NCBI RefSeq assembly: GCF_000503775.1
Contig: NZ_KI629785.1
Location: 1,115,501 to 1,179,500, forward strand
From: Brevibacillus panacihumi W25
GTDB lineage: Bacteria > Bacillota > Bacilli > Brevibacillales > Brevibacillaceae
Direction: 5' to 3'
DNA length: 64,000 bases
Each line of letters starts with the position of its first letter. The stretch's first letter is position 1. The notes below the pieces were generated by a model that saw only the letters and a list, made by a program, of their open reading frames with translations, had not been told where the DNA came from and did no database searches. A program made the translations under genes and the position numbers. Positions 18,231 to 26,288 of this stretch are shown in pieces.

Positions 18231-19544
18231 TTACGACGCTTCGGAGACCGTTTGGTTGTTTTCTACCAGGGCTTGCTTGAGGTTCTTGTTCCAGTGAACC
18301 AGCACCAGATTCAATACGACGGCTGTCAAGGAGCCGGTGACAATTCCGTTTTGCAACAGCATTTTCAACATCGTCGGCAGCTGCTCGAACATGCCCGGCA
18401 CAGCGGCAGAGCCAAGGCCGACCGCGATGCTGCACGCGGCGATCAGAAGATTTTCATTTTGCCGCAGGTCTACTTGAGACAGGATGTTGATGCCGGAAGC
18501 GACTACCATCCCGAACATGGCGATCATCGCTCCCCCCAGAACGGCGTTGGGAATGACGGTTGTCAATGCAGCCAGCTTCGGCAGCAGACCGAGCACGACG
18601 AGGATGCCGCCCGCCCCGATCATGACGTCACGGCTTTTGATGCCGCTCAATTGGACAAGACCCACGTTTTGCGAGAAAGCAGTATACGGAAATGCGTTGA
18701 AGATTCCCCCGAGAACGATCGCTACCCCTTCTCCGCGCAGGCCTTTGACGACGTCCTCGTTGCTGACTTCCTTGTTGGTGGTTTTGCCCAATGCGAAGTA
18801 CACGCCTGTAGACTCGGCCATGCTGATAATATTCACCAGGATCATCGTAATGATTGCTACAACACTAAACTCAGGAACACCAAAATAGAAAGGCTTGACG
18901 ACACTGAACCAGGAGGCTTCGACAACCGATCCGAAATGGACGATTCCCATCATATAGCCGGCCACTGTACCTGCGATCAACCCCAGCAGAACAGAGATGG
19001 CCCGGACAAATCCGGTCGCAAAGCGGTTGACCAGCAAAATGATGATCAGCGTGCCCAAGGCCAACAGCAGATTGCTTGGCTGTCCGAAATCAGGGCTGTC
19101 CTGGCCCCCAGCCGCATTGTTCATCGCTACGGGAATGAGCGAAAGACCAATGATGGTTACGACGGAGCCTTGTACTACCGTCGGGAAGAATTTCAGCAGT
19201 TTCCCAAAGAGAGGAGCAGCCAGGACGACGAAGATCCCGGATATGATAATCGCCCCGTATGCAGTAGCCAGATTGCTGGTCGAAGCGATGGCGATGATCG
19301 GACCTACAGCTGTAAAGGTACAGCCTAGCACGACCGGGAGGCGAATTCCCGTATACCGGGTGCCGATTACTTGCAAAAGCGTCGCGATTCCGCATGTGAA
19401 CAAGTCTGCAGCGATCAGGTAAGCGATTTGAGCAGGCGTCAGCTTCAACGCTGCCCCGATGATCAAAGGAACGACGACAGCGCCTGCATACATCGCCAGG
19501 ACATGCTGGAAGCCCAGGGTAATCACTTTTTGTTTGGATAGCAT
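18231..19544 (-). CDS. pbuX: Xanthine permease (NCS2 family)
   Basis: 437 residues from ATG 19544 (MLSKQKVITLGFQHVLAMYAG); a longer open frame to 19799 overlaps xpt and is not credible. NCS2 signatures include QHVLAMYAGAVVVPLIIG, the Q-N-V-G block (AFSQNVGLVQLSGIKSR) and VLGGAMIAMFGM, over about 14 membrane segments. It imports xanthine with proton symport. The gene follows xpt by 34 bp, the conserved xpt-pbuX arrangement of Bacilli, and both are governed by the guanine riboswitch upstream. Confidence 0.93.
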   Translation of the reverse strand: MLSKQKVITLGFQHVLAMYAGAVVVPLIIGAALKLTPAQIAYLIAADLFTCGIATLLQVIGTRYTGIRLPVVLGCTFTAVGPIIAIASTSNLATAYGAIIISGIFVVLAAPLFGKLLKFFPTVVQGSVVTIIGLSLIPVAMNNAAGGQDSPDFGQPSNLLLALGTLIIILLVNRFATGFVRAISVLLGLIAGTVAGYMMGIVHFGSVVEASWFSVVKPFYFGVPEFSVVAIITMILVNIISMAESTGVYFALGKTTNKEVSNEDVVKGLRGEGVAIVLGGIFNAFPYTAFSQNVGLVQLSGIKSRDVMIGAGGILVVLGLLPKLAALTTVIPNAVLGGAMIAMFGMVVASGINILSQVDLRQNENLLIAACSIAVGLGSAAVPGMFEQLPTMLKMLLQNGIVTGSLTAVVLNLVLVHWNKNLKQALVENNQTVSEAS

Positions 19545-19578
19545 GACGGTTCGATACTCTCCTCTATTTGCGCGTATT

Positions 19579-20169
19579 TTAAACGAGGCTGGAAGCCGGT
19601 TCGATAAATTCGATATGCTCCGTGGACATGGACTGAATCCGGGCGAGGGATTCGATGCGGACACCTGCTTGTTCGAGCAGGCCGCGCCCCTCTTGGAAGC
19701 TTTTTTCGATGACTGCTCCGATGCCGACCAGTTGGGCTCCAGACTCCTTGATGATCTGAGTGAGTCCGACCAATGCTGCTCCTGTCGCGAGAAAATCATC
19801 GACGATCAAAATCCGATCCTCCGCAGACAGATACTGACGAGCTACGCTGATCTGATAAGTCTCCTGACGTGTGAAGGAGTGGACGGGTGCAGCGTATACC
19901 TCTTCGGACAAGGTGATTGCCTTTTTCTTTTTCGCGTAGATGAACGGCACCCCGAGCGTGTAAGCCGTAGCCATCGCGAAGTGAATTCCGCTCGCTTCAA
20001 TCGTCAGCACCTTGGTGATGCGCTCCCCTTCAAAACGCTTGGCAAAGGCTTGTCCGATCTGCATGGTCAAGCGCGGGTCGACCTGATGATTCAGGAACGA
20101 ATCCACTTTCAACACAGATGCAGATAGAACTTTTCCATCCCGCATGATACGTTCTTGCAATTCCTTCAT
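19579..20169 (-). CDS. xpt: Xanthine phosphoribosyltransferase
   Basis: 196 residues from ATG 20169, with GGAGG ten bases upstream; the open frame to 20457 is an artefact running through the riboswitch. It makes XMP from xanthine and PRPP. The PRPP-binding loop ILIVDDFLATGAAL and the N-terminal MKELQERIMRDGKVLSASVLKVDSFLNHQVDP are characteristic. First gene of the purine-salvage operon with pbuX. Confidence 0.96.
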   Translation of the reverse strand: MKELQERIMRDGKVLSASVLKVDSFLNHQVDPRLTMQIGQAFAKRFEGERITKVLTIEASGIHFAMATAYTLGVPFIYAKKKKAITLSEEVYAAPVHSFTRQETYQISVARQYLSAEDRILIVDDFLATGAALVGLTQIIKESGAQLVGIGAVIEKSFQEGRGLLEQAGVRIESLARIQSMSTEHIEFIEPASSLV

Positions 20170-20213
20170 GTCTGTTTGTCCTCCCTTTATCTCCCCAGCT
20201 TCACTGTAACGCA

Positions 20214-20291
20214 ATAAAGCCCAGAGCAGACAGGTCCCTGGCTGGTTACCTAACAACCAACACCAAGTGAAACCTGTCCCTCTGGGCTTTT
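20214..20291 (-). terminator. Long hairpin in the xpt leader (probable riboswitch terminator)
   Basis: AAAGCCCAGAG and GGACAGGT on one arm pair with ACCTGTC and CTCTGGGCTTT on the other, giving an 18-bp-class stem followed on the minus strand by TTTATTG. It lies between the aptamer and xpt. Confidence 0.7.
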
Positions 20292-20401
20292 CTCCCTCAG
20301 GTGTAGCACATGACGTGCCAGCGTCGCTCGGACCAGCCTTTTCCCTATGTGCAAAAGACAAAAACCGACATAGGAAAAACGGAACCCTAGACGCTCTTTC
20401 A

Positions 20402-20468
20402 CTCGTAGTCAGGCGATTTACGGTCACCCGGTAGAAACTGTTGGGCCTTATTCCCAAAATTATACGAG
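20402..20468 (-). promoter_or_regulatory. Guanine (purine) riboswitch aptamer
   Basis: On the minus strand the core reads CTCGTATAAT, AGTTTCTACC, CCGTAAA, GACTA, CGAG. The P1 stem is CTCGTA (20463-20468) with TACGAG (20402-20407), and the two loops can kiss as in the xpt aptamer. The discriminating base in GACTA is C (C74), giving guanine rather than adenine specificity. Ligand binding should favour the terminator upstream of xpt and shut the operon off. Confidence 0.92.
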
Positions 20469-20572
20469 CACACAGTATCTTGTTTCGATACTGACCAATC
20501 TACCATATCTCATGAAGTGGTATCAAGCGTTATTTTTTTGCAGGCTGCCAGAGTAGCCAAAAGCAAAAGCAA

Positions 20573-20600
20573 AACCCCCGATCCAGATTGATCGAGGGTT
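20573..20600 (-). terminator. Terminator after rsgA
   Basis: Arms aacccccgatc (20573-20583) and gatcgagggtt (20590-20600), followed on the minus strand by TTGCTTTTGC. Confidence 0.8.
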
Positions 20601-20613
20601 GCAAGATCCTGTG

Positions 20614-21705
20614 TTATTTCTTTTTTTGGCGTTGGCCCATCGTAATTTTCTTCCACTTTGCCTTCTCGGCCGCCCGCAATGCCGCATCTTCCTTGCGCGC
20701 CAGATGCGCCAATTCCCGTTGCAGCTTGCGGTAATTGTCGTAGCGCGATTGGTCCAGTGTACCGTCAGCCAAGGCTGCTCGAATCGCGCAGCCGGGCTCG
20801 CGCAAATGCTGGCAATCGCTGAAACGGCAGGACTCCCCGAGCGATTCGATATCGTCGAAGGCGTCGCGAAACCCTTCATCCGCTTCCCACAGCTGCAGCT
20901 CGCGCATTCCCGGGGTATCGATCATCAAACCGCCGCGCGGCAAAAGGAACAGCTCCCGATGTGTCGTCGTATGGCGTCCCCGGTCATCTCCGGCCCGAAC
21001 CTCGCTGACACGCTGCATCTCGGCACCGCTCAGCTTGTTGATCAACGTGGATTTTCCGACACCGGAAGAACCGAGCAAGGCGACAGTCTGACCTTCCCCC
21101 AAATAGGGTGCGAGCTGGTCCAAGCCCTCATCTTGTTCGGCACTGACGACATGCACCGGTACCCCGATCGCGACGGACTCAACCTCCGCGATGCGGGCTT
21201 CCAGATCGTCGCACAGATCCGCCTTGCTCAGCACGATGACGGGTGCAGCCCCGCTCTCCCAAGCAAGGATGAGATAGCGCTCGATCCGACGCAGATTAAA
21301 GTCGTGATTCAACGCATTGACGAGAAACACAGTATCGACGTTGGTGGCGACGATCTGCTCCTCTACCGTACTTCCCGCCACTTTGCGGGAGAACTTGCTT
21401 TTTCGGGGAAGCAAGGCATGGATCGTCGCTTTTTGCTCCTCCGGCCGCGGGCTGATCACCACCCAGTCGCCAACGGCCGGATAATCCTCCCGACCGGATG
21501 CCTCATAGCGAAGCTTTCCTGTCACCTCGCCCAAAAGCTCTCCATGCTCGCTTATCACACGATAGATTCGTTTATGTTCCAGCGTGACACGTCCCACGCT
21601 GTAGCCTTGCTCGGCATAAGGGGCAAAATGCGCTTCAAAGGCTGCATTCCATCCCATTTTTTGTAAAATACGTTCTGCTTTATTCTCTTGTTGAGGCTGA
21701 TTCAC
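20614..21705 (-). CDS. rsgA: Ribosome small-subunit-dependent GTPase A
   Basis: 363 residues. An N-terminal OB domain ([10 protein letters not shown]) is followed by the circularly permuted GTPase: [24 protein letters not shown] (G4), [13 protein letters not shown] (G1), TTTHRE (G2) and DTPGMRELQ (G3). The zinc motif [14 protein letters not shown] comes next, then a Lys-rich tail. RsgA assists 30S subunit maturation and is active on the ribosome. It is slightly longer than the usual 290-320 residues because of the extra N- and C-terminal segments, and it may be a second paralogue since the usual rpe/thiN neighbours are absent. Confidence 0.94.
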   Translation of the reverse strand: MNQPQQENKAERILQKMGWNAAFEAHFAPYAEQGYSVGRVTLEHKRIYRVISEHGELLGEVTGKLRYEASGREDYPAVGDWVVISPRPEEQKATIHALLPRKSKFSRKVAGSTVEEQIVATNVDTVFLVNALNHDFNLRRIERYLILAWESGAAPVIVLSKADLCDDLEARIAEVESVAIGVPVHVVSAEQDEGLDQLAPYLGEGQTVALLGSSGVGKSTLINKLSGAEMQRVSEVRAGDDRGRHTTTHRELFLLPRGGLMIDTPGMRELQLWEADEGFRDAFDDIESLGESCRFSDCQHLREPGCAIRAALADGTLDQSRYDNYRKLQRELAHLARKEDAALRAAEKAKWKKITMGQRQKKK

Positions 21706-21786
21706 CTGCGGATTCCCCCTGTAAATGGTTTCACACTTCCACCAGTCACAGTCGAATCCTCATCTGGTAAACGGGTTGTCGTTCGT

Positions 21787-21852
21787 TTAAAAGGAGGATT
21801 CCTGCGACCCGATTCCTGCAATTAGCTGTTTGTTCATGTACATAGTTTCCAT
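21787..21852 (-). CDS. Possible 21-residue leader ORF upstream of rsgA
   Basis: ATG at 21852 follows AAAGGAG with nine bases of spacing and runs 21 codons to TAA. It lies inside the roughly 220-base leader between the predicted promoter (21930-21957) and rsgA. No known peptide; may be chance. Confidence 0.25.
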   Translation of the reverse strand: METMYMNKQLIAGIGSQESSF

Positions 21853-21929
21853 AATACATCGCTCCTTTTTCTACAGAACCCATTACCTTTGATGAAGGCA
21901 GTATGGATCTTGCGTATTGTTTCCCAGTT

Positions 21930-21957
21930 ATTGTAACACGAAGTATGCGGAATGCAA
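21930..21957 (-). promoter_or_regulatory. Predicted rsgA promoter
   Basis: Minus strand TTGCAT (21952-21957), 16 bases, TACAAT (21930-21935). It begins right after the stop of the small membrane protein gene. Confidence 0.5.
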
Positions 21958-21963
21958 TAGCGG

Positions 21964-22197
21964 CTAATCGCCGCCGCCACCGCCTCCATCTCCGCCCCCG
22001 CTGTCACTGCCGCTGTCGCTTCCCCACCAACTGTCGGAGCTTTTGCTCGGCTTGTCATCCGAGTAATACGAAGAGCCGCCGGAATCCCCTGATGCGTGAT
22101 TTCCACGCTTTTTCTCTTTATTGGCGATATTGACCACTGCCAAGATGACGAACAATGCCAAAAACGCGAAGACGATCCCGATTGCCATCAGTCCCAT
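21964..22197 (-). CDS. Small membrane protein with Ser/Gly/Asp-rich tail
   Basis: 77 residues from ATG 22197, supported by GGAGAGG six bases upstream. One N-terminal membrane helix (MAIGIVFAFLALFVILAVVNIA), then a basic stop-transfer KEKKRG, then a low-complexity tail of Ser, Asp, Trp and Gly ending in a run of Gly and Asp. The tail would be cytoplasmic if the positive-inside rule holds. No family recognised. It starts 28 bp after the MFS gene stops, so the two are probably one operon. Confidence 0.65.
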   Translation of the reverse strand: MGLMAIGIVFAFLALFVILAVVNIANKEKKRGNHASGDSGGSSYYSDDKPSKSSDSWWGSDSGSDSGGGDGGGGGGD

Positions 22198-22224
22198 ACA
22201 GCACCTCTCCTCTCCATCCAAATT

Positions 22225-23472
22225 TTATCTGCTTGTTTTCTTCCTCAAGACACGTCCAAAGATCAACAGGATGGGCGATAAGAGAATCGCCGCCATGACC
22301 AGGGAAGCGCGTATCGAGTAACGAGTGCCAACCCAGCCCACAAAAGGCCCGCCAGCAGTCTGTCCCAACGCATCCGTCTGTCCCATCATCGAAATGATGG
22401 TAGCCCGCACCCTGCTCTCGATGTTCTGATTCAGCCAGGTATCAAACAAGGGCTGCGTGAGCGAGTTCAGCATCCCGATCAACAAGAGACAGACCAACGC
22501 CCATGTAAACGTCGGTGAAAAGGCAAACGCCAGAATCGCAGCGATGCGAATAAAGGTTAGTACGAACATCCCAACCATGACAACTCTTTCGTTGTTCATA
22601 TCCAGCCGCCGTTCTCCTACACGAACGACAAAAATACTCAGGAACGTCGAGACCGCTGCGATCAAGCCAAACCACATCGCCATCGACAGGTGGGACTCCG
22701 GTATCCCGATCTCCGAGATGAGATGCGCCTCCCACAATCTGTCATACCCTTCTGACGCCGCTCCGCTAAAGAGCGTGACGACGAGGATCAGCAGCAGCAT
22801 CGGTTCGCGGCGGATCACCTTTGCTCCGCTCAACCAAGTGGTCTTCATCTCCTGCCAATGGGACGAGTCTGCAGTCCGCTCAGGACGAACAAAACGAGGT
22901 TCTTTCATAAAAAAGATCAGGAACAGCCCCAACCCCAGATAAAGCAATCCCCCCACTGCATAAGGAAGATGTGTTCCCAAGGTGGAAAGACCGACACTGA
23001 GGGCAATCCCCAAGAGTGTCCCCATCAGGGAATAGCTTTTGGCCCGCAAGAAAAGGCTTCCCATCTTCTCGGTGCCGACTTCATCGACCACCCAGGCGGT
23101 ATCCGCCCCGCTGATAAACGTGTAGCCAATCCCGCAAATCAGTTGGCTGACCAGTACCCAGACAAACACGCCTACGAACGGGATCAGCGTCTCCAGACTC
23201 GGAATAAAGCCCTGCAGCACAAATCCTGCACCCAGCGCAAACATGCCGGCAATGACAGATAGACGCCGGCTGTAGGTATCCGCTACAACTCCGGTAATCC
23301 CTTCAAAAATCAACACAGTCACTTCCAGCACCATGCCGACGATCAGCAGCTCCAGCGGGTTTAATCCCAGCGTGGCAATGTAGAAGATCGCATACGTCGT
23401 AAACATCGTGCTATTGGCCAATGACTGCAAAAATGCCATGATCATGTATACCTGTGACGCGTGAAATTTCAT
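22225..23472 (-). CDS. MFS transporter, drug-efflux-like
   Basis: 415 residues, twelve hydrophobic segments. It shows the MFS loop motif GVVADTYSRR between helices 2 and 3 and a GADTAWVVDEVG segment typical of a group of Bacillota MFS exporters. Substrate unknown. A short leader ORF and a hairpin lie between its promoter and its start (see 23566-23625), suggesting that expression may be induced by a ribosome-acting compound. Confidence 0.85.
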   Translation of the reverse strand: MKFHASQVYMIMAFLQSLANSTMFTTYAIFYIATLGLNPLELLIVGMVLEVTVLIFEGITGVVADTYSRRLSVIAGMFALGAGFVLQGFIPSLETLIPFVGVFVWVLVSQLICGIGYTFISGADTAWVVDEVGTEKMGSLFLRAKSYSLMGTLLGIALSVGLSTLGTHLPYAVGGLLYLGLGLFLIFFMKEPRFVRPERTADSSHWQEMKTTWLSGAKVIRREPMLLLILVVTLFSGAASEGYDRLWEAHLISEIGIPESHLSMAMWFGLIAAVSTFLSIFVVRVGERRLDMNNERVVMVGMFVLTFIRIAAILAFAFSPTFTWALVCLLLIGMLNSLTQPLFDTWLNQNIESRVRATIISMMGQTDALGQTAGGPFVGWVGTRYSIRASLVMAAILLSPILLIFGRVLRKKTSR

Positions 23473-23565
23473 GTTTCCCCATCCACCTTTTCGGCAGACG
23501 ACACGTCACGTCTCACTTGCTATTCAGTTGTCCATGACTGCGGAAGGCAAATGCGTACGTGTCGC

Positions 23566-23625
23566 CTAGCTTTTGTTTGGTCCTTTGATTTGTACTTGTT
23601 TGAACGCATGAGAAAATGTTTGCAT
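23566..23625 (-). CDS. Putative 19-residue leader peptide of the MFS gene
   Basis: ATG at 23625 has a near-perfect AGGAGGTG seven bases upstream, the best ribosome binding site in this neighbourhood. The frame is MQTFSHAFKQVQIKGPNKS then TAG. It sits between the TATAAT at 23656-23661 and the MFS start, 93 bp ahead of the latter. The intervening RNA can form a stem with CGACACGT and ACGTGTCG arms. This is the layout of translation-attenuation leaders, but no such role has been shown for this sequence. Confidence 0.5.
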   Translation of the reverse strand: MQTFSHAFKQVQIKGPNKS

Positions 23626-23655
23626 GCTTGTACACCTCCTGATTGAATTCCTTAC

Positions 23656-23661
23656 ATTATA
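23656..23661 (-). promoter_or_regulatory. -10 box of the MFS leader transcript
   Basis: TATAAT on the minus strand. The matching -35 region would fall inside the terminator hairpin at 23666-23700, and only weak candidates are visible there. Confidence 0.45.
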
Positions 23662-23665
23662 ATGG

Positions 23666-23700
23666 AAAAACGCACTTCCTGGTTAAGAAAGTGCGTTTTT
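23666..23700 (-). terminator. Terminator after the second DinB-like gene
   Basis: Arms aaaaacgcact and agtgcgttttt around a 13-base loop. The A/T flanks make it usable on both strands. Confidence 0.85.
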
Positions 23701-23715
23701 CATCGTGCTCTTTGT

Positions 23716-24189
23716 TTAGGCGTTGTGATTGATTACTTTTACCAGACTGGAGATCGTGCCGGCATGCATCGCTTCATGGATGAAAGCAAAGTTGCACAGC
23801 TCAGCTACAGTCTCAAAGCGCATGGGCCCCATTTCGATCGGTTTGGGCAATGCCCCTTCCAGCGATTCGGGCGACAGCTCGGAGAGTTTGTTCAACTGCT
23901 CCGCGAGAACAGCCAACAGTTCGTCTTTCGTCGGAGGTGTGATGGTCCAGTCTGCCGGCTTCGTCCCCATATTGAAAAGCGACTCGTAAGATTCTGGAAG
24001 CTCGATGACGTCCAGGGAACAGAGTGCAAGAATGCTGTTCTGCACGACTGCAATATGGCCAAGATTCCATTTGATCGTGTTGTTGAAAGCAGCCGGCTGT
24101 ACATCGTAAAGCTCCTCTGGAATCATTTGGGCCCGGTGAAGCAACACACTGCGAATGGTTTTTCCTGAAGATAAAATCGCGGATGACAT
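23716..24189 (-). CDS. DinB/YfiT-like protein
   Basis: 157 residues from ATG 24189 (GGAGGTG seven bases upstream). Four-helix DinB-like layout: LLHRAQMIPEELYDVQP, the first metal histidine in WNLGHIAVVQ, and the C-terminal pair in FAFIHEAMHAGTISSLVKVI. Its His pattern (H, then HxxxH) matches the metal-binding branch of the superfamily that includes thiol transferases. It is not closely similar to the DinB-like protein at 6394-6891. Function unknown. Its own terminator follows. Confidence 0.85.
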   Translation of the reverse strand: MSSAILSSGKTIRSVLLHRAQMIPEELYDVQPAAFNNTIKWNLGHIAVVQNSILALCSLDVIELPESYESLFNMGTKPADWTITPPTKDELLAVLAEQLNKLSELSPESLEGALPKPIEMGPMRFETVAELCNFAFIHEAMHAGTISSLVKVINHNA

Positions 24190-24253
24190 CAATGGACACC
24201 TCCATGAAATGGTAATCTTTTACCACTCCCATTGTACACGATTTTACGGACTG

Positions 24254-24883
24254 TTAGGCTTTTTTTCGAAAGAGACTGACGAGCGAAATCAGCAGAGCCA
24301 ATCCGGAGAGAACCAGCGGCAAGGTGGTGCCGGTGCCGGTCGAGCCGCCTTGTGCTGCGGCTGGGGCTGCTTGCTCATCTGCGTGACCGTGATCGTGTCC
24401 ATGTCCAGCATCCCCCGCTCCTTGTCTGATCGTTGTCACAGAGGCCGGCGTCTTGGAATCCTGTTCTCCCGTCCATTCTACGACTTCGCCATCGGTATAG
24501 GTCTGATAGGCTTTCCAGGAAAGCTCTCCCGCTTCCTTGGGATTGGCCCCGACGAAGGCGAATTCCACGAACTCATGCGGCCCGATGCCACCATCTGTCG
24601 CCGTCCAGATCAAGGCTGTATTGCGCCCCTCTGCGTCCTTTTCGAATTCATAGCTCCATCCAGGCACAGGTTGAACGGTGCTGACCTTCACTCCAGCGGG
24701 AAACTCCACTTTTACTTTGACGGTGTTCGTGTCTTTTTCCACCGGAACGCGGACCGTGTACTTTTCATAGGCACCCGTTGTGGTCTCCTTGGGATATACA
24801 TTCACATGAGCCTGGGCTCCAGCGGCTGTCATCCAAACCACACCTGCCACCAAGAGACTGCTCATCCATTTTGCTTGTTTCAT
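24254..24883 (-). CDS. ycnI: YcnI-like copper-associated protein
   Basis: 209 residues from ATG 24883 (GGAGGAAAG upstream); the open frame to 25138 is a shadow of the next gene. It has a signal peptide ending GAQAH, so mature His1 is available as a metal ligand, a YcnI/DUF1775 domain (HVNVYPKETTTGAYEKYTVRVP, PGWSYEF, GPHEFVEFAFVGANP), a His-rich linker (HGHDHGHAD) and a C-terminal membrane helix with KKA. In Bacillus, YcnI is a membrane-anchored copper-binding protein next to ycnJ. The same pair is present here, 23 bp apart. Confidence 0.88.
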   Translation of the reverse strand: MKQAKWMSSLLVAGVVWMTAAGAQAHVNVYPKETTTGAYEKYTVRVPVEKDTNTVKVKVEFPAGVKVSTVQPVPGWSYEFEKDAEGRNTALIWTATDGGIGPHEFVEFAFVGANPKEAGELSWKAYQTYTDGEVVEWTGEQDSKTPASVTTIRQGAGDAGHGHDHGHADEQAAPAAAQGGSTGTGTTLPLVLSGLALLISLVSLFRKKA

Positions 24884-24906
24884 CTTTCTTCCTCCTCGAC
24901 TTGTCT

Positions 24907-26148
24907 TTAACCGGGATACGGCATTTGGCTCATCCACAATCCTGCGAAAATAGCCAAAATCCCAAAAACAACTTCCCAGCGCAAACGCTTTTCGTTCAAC
25001 ACATGTTTTCCGAGCCAGCCATTCCTCTGTCGATAAGCGACAATCAGCATCAACAGGACCAAGACCAGCTTCACCACCAACAGATCGTTCCAGATCATCC
25101 AGCTTTCCAGCATCTTCGCGAGATCGGTCTGCACCCACAGCATGAGAATGCCTGTAAGCAGGGAAACCAGTGCCGCCATCGCGACAAGACGCAAAAAGAA
25201 GTGCTTGAATGCTTCATTCCCTCGCTGCGCCTGCGATCTGTGCAACAACAGGTAGGCGAGTGCTCCCAGCCATAGGGCAATGCTCAGGACGTGCAGCACG
25301 CGCAGCAGCAAAGCCAGCCACAAGGGGGAAAGCCCCCAGGCATGGCCGCCAAATGCTTGCGTGACGATCAGCAAGAGCCACACCGCGACATACCAGCCTG
25401 TGATCATGCCGGGTACTCCAAGCAGCAGAAGCAGCAATGCGGATACCAGAAGCATGATAGCAAAGGGAGATTGCGACAAGACAGAGACATTGCCTTGCCA
25501 TAGCGCAGTTGTCAAGGAAGCAGCTGGAAGAGAGGCATCGTAGACGAACCACAATGAGGTCAGGCCGATGAACATCAGCAGCCAGCCGATCGGTCTGCCT
25601 CTTCCCAAGGACTGCGCAAAGGACGGCAGGCCATAGCGTTGAGCGAGACAAGCCACCAGGTACAAGCCCCCTCCGACGAGCAGGATACTCTGGGTAAGGA
25701 ATCGGAGAAGGATCAGATACGTCGGATCTGCTTGCTTCTGGGACGGCTCAGCAACATGCGCACTCTTTTGTCCCAAGGAAAAGATCAGCCGCTCTTCCAC
25801 CGGATGTCCATCCTCCGACACCACCGAAACGATTGCTGTATACGTCCCTTCCGCCAGATCTGGAGGCAACGAAACATGCACGTGCGACGCGTCACCCGGC
25901 TGCAGCTTGGGCCGCTCCAGCTTGACTTCCTCTCCGTTCCAGTCGTACAGATGAATCTCGACCAGATCTGCCTCCAGGACCTCTGTAAAAGCAAACGAGA
26001 GTTGTCCCGGGTTATGGTGCAGGAGTTCTCCATCTTTTGGCGAGCTGTCCACCAATCCGGCGTGGGCCTGGACATTGCCGATCCCTCCCATGAGGATCAG
26101 GAGAAAACAGATGATCCGTACTAGGATCTTCGTGCTTTTCATGTTCAT
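24907..26148 (-). CDS. ycnJ: CopC-CopD fusion, copper import/homeostasis (YcnJ-like)
   Basis: About 413 residues from ATG 26148, with GGAAGG eight bases upstream; GTG at 26157 is the alternative. The signal peptide ends VQAHAG, so the mature N-terminal His lies in a CopC domain (HAGLVDSSPKDGELL, DGHPVEERLIFSLG). Then come eight membrane segments of the CopD type, with His residues in GGHAWGL and LRVLHVLSIALWLGAL. YcnJ of Bacillus takes up copper when it is scarce, and a similar role is likely. Regulation is unseen; no CsoR or YcnK gene is beside it. Confidence 0.88.
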   Translation of the reverse strand: MNMKSTKILVRIICFLLILMGGIGNVQAHAGLVDSSPKDGELLHHNPGQLSFAFTEVLEADLVEIHLYDWNGEEVKLERPKLQPGDASHVHVSLPPDLAEGTYTAIVSVVSEDGHPVEERLIFSLGQKSAHVAEPSQKQADPTYLILLRFLTQSILLVGGGLYLVACLAQRYGLPSFAQSLGRGRPIGWLLMFIGLTSLWFVYDASLPAASLTTALWQGNVSVLSQSPFAIMLLVSALLLLLLGVPGMITGWYVAVWLLLIVTQAFGGHAWGLSPLWLALLLRVLHVLSIALWLGALAYLLLHRSQAQRGNEAFKHFFLRLVAMAALVSLLTGILMLWVQTDLAKMLESWMIWNDLLVVKLVLVLLMLIVAYRQRNGWLGKHVLNEKRLRWEVVFGILAIFAGLWMSQMPYPG

Positions 26149-26232
26149 TTCGATCACCTTCCGCTACATAAGCCTACCAGAACGACGGCTTGTTCCATAT
26201 GGCTCACCCGGGCTATTTTCAACGAGTATCGC

Positions 26233-26275
26233 CAAAAAAAGAAAGACCCAGACCGGATTTTATCCAGCCTGGGCC
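26233..26275 (-). terminator. Terminator of the potABCD operon
   Basis: Arms gacccag (26245-26251) and ctgggcc (26269-26275) with extra inner pairing; seven T follow on the minus strand. Confidence 0.8.
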
Positions 26276-26288
26276 TTCATGCCTCTAT

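Noticed and set aside
17907..19328. A 473-codon plus-strand open frame over pbuX
   Set aside because: Antisense to a clear NCS2 permease and part of the protease gene; composition is not protein-like.
18184..20169. Separate promoter for pbuX between xpt and pbuX
   Set aside because: The 34-bp gap holds no promoter-like boxes; the operon is read from the riboswitch leader.
20170..20457. N-terminal extension of xpt by 96 codons
   Set aside because: It would translate the riboswitch and terminator; the Shine-Dalgarno site and family length support the start at 20169.
24884..25138. N-terminal extension of the YcnI-like gene
   Set aside because: Overlaps the CopC-CopD gene and would bury the signal peptide; the start at 24883 has a good binding site.
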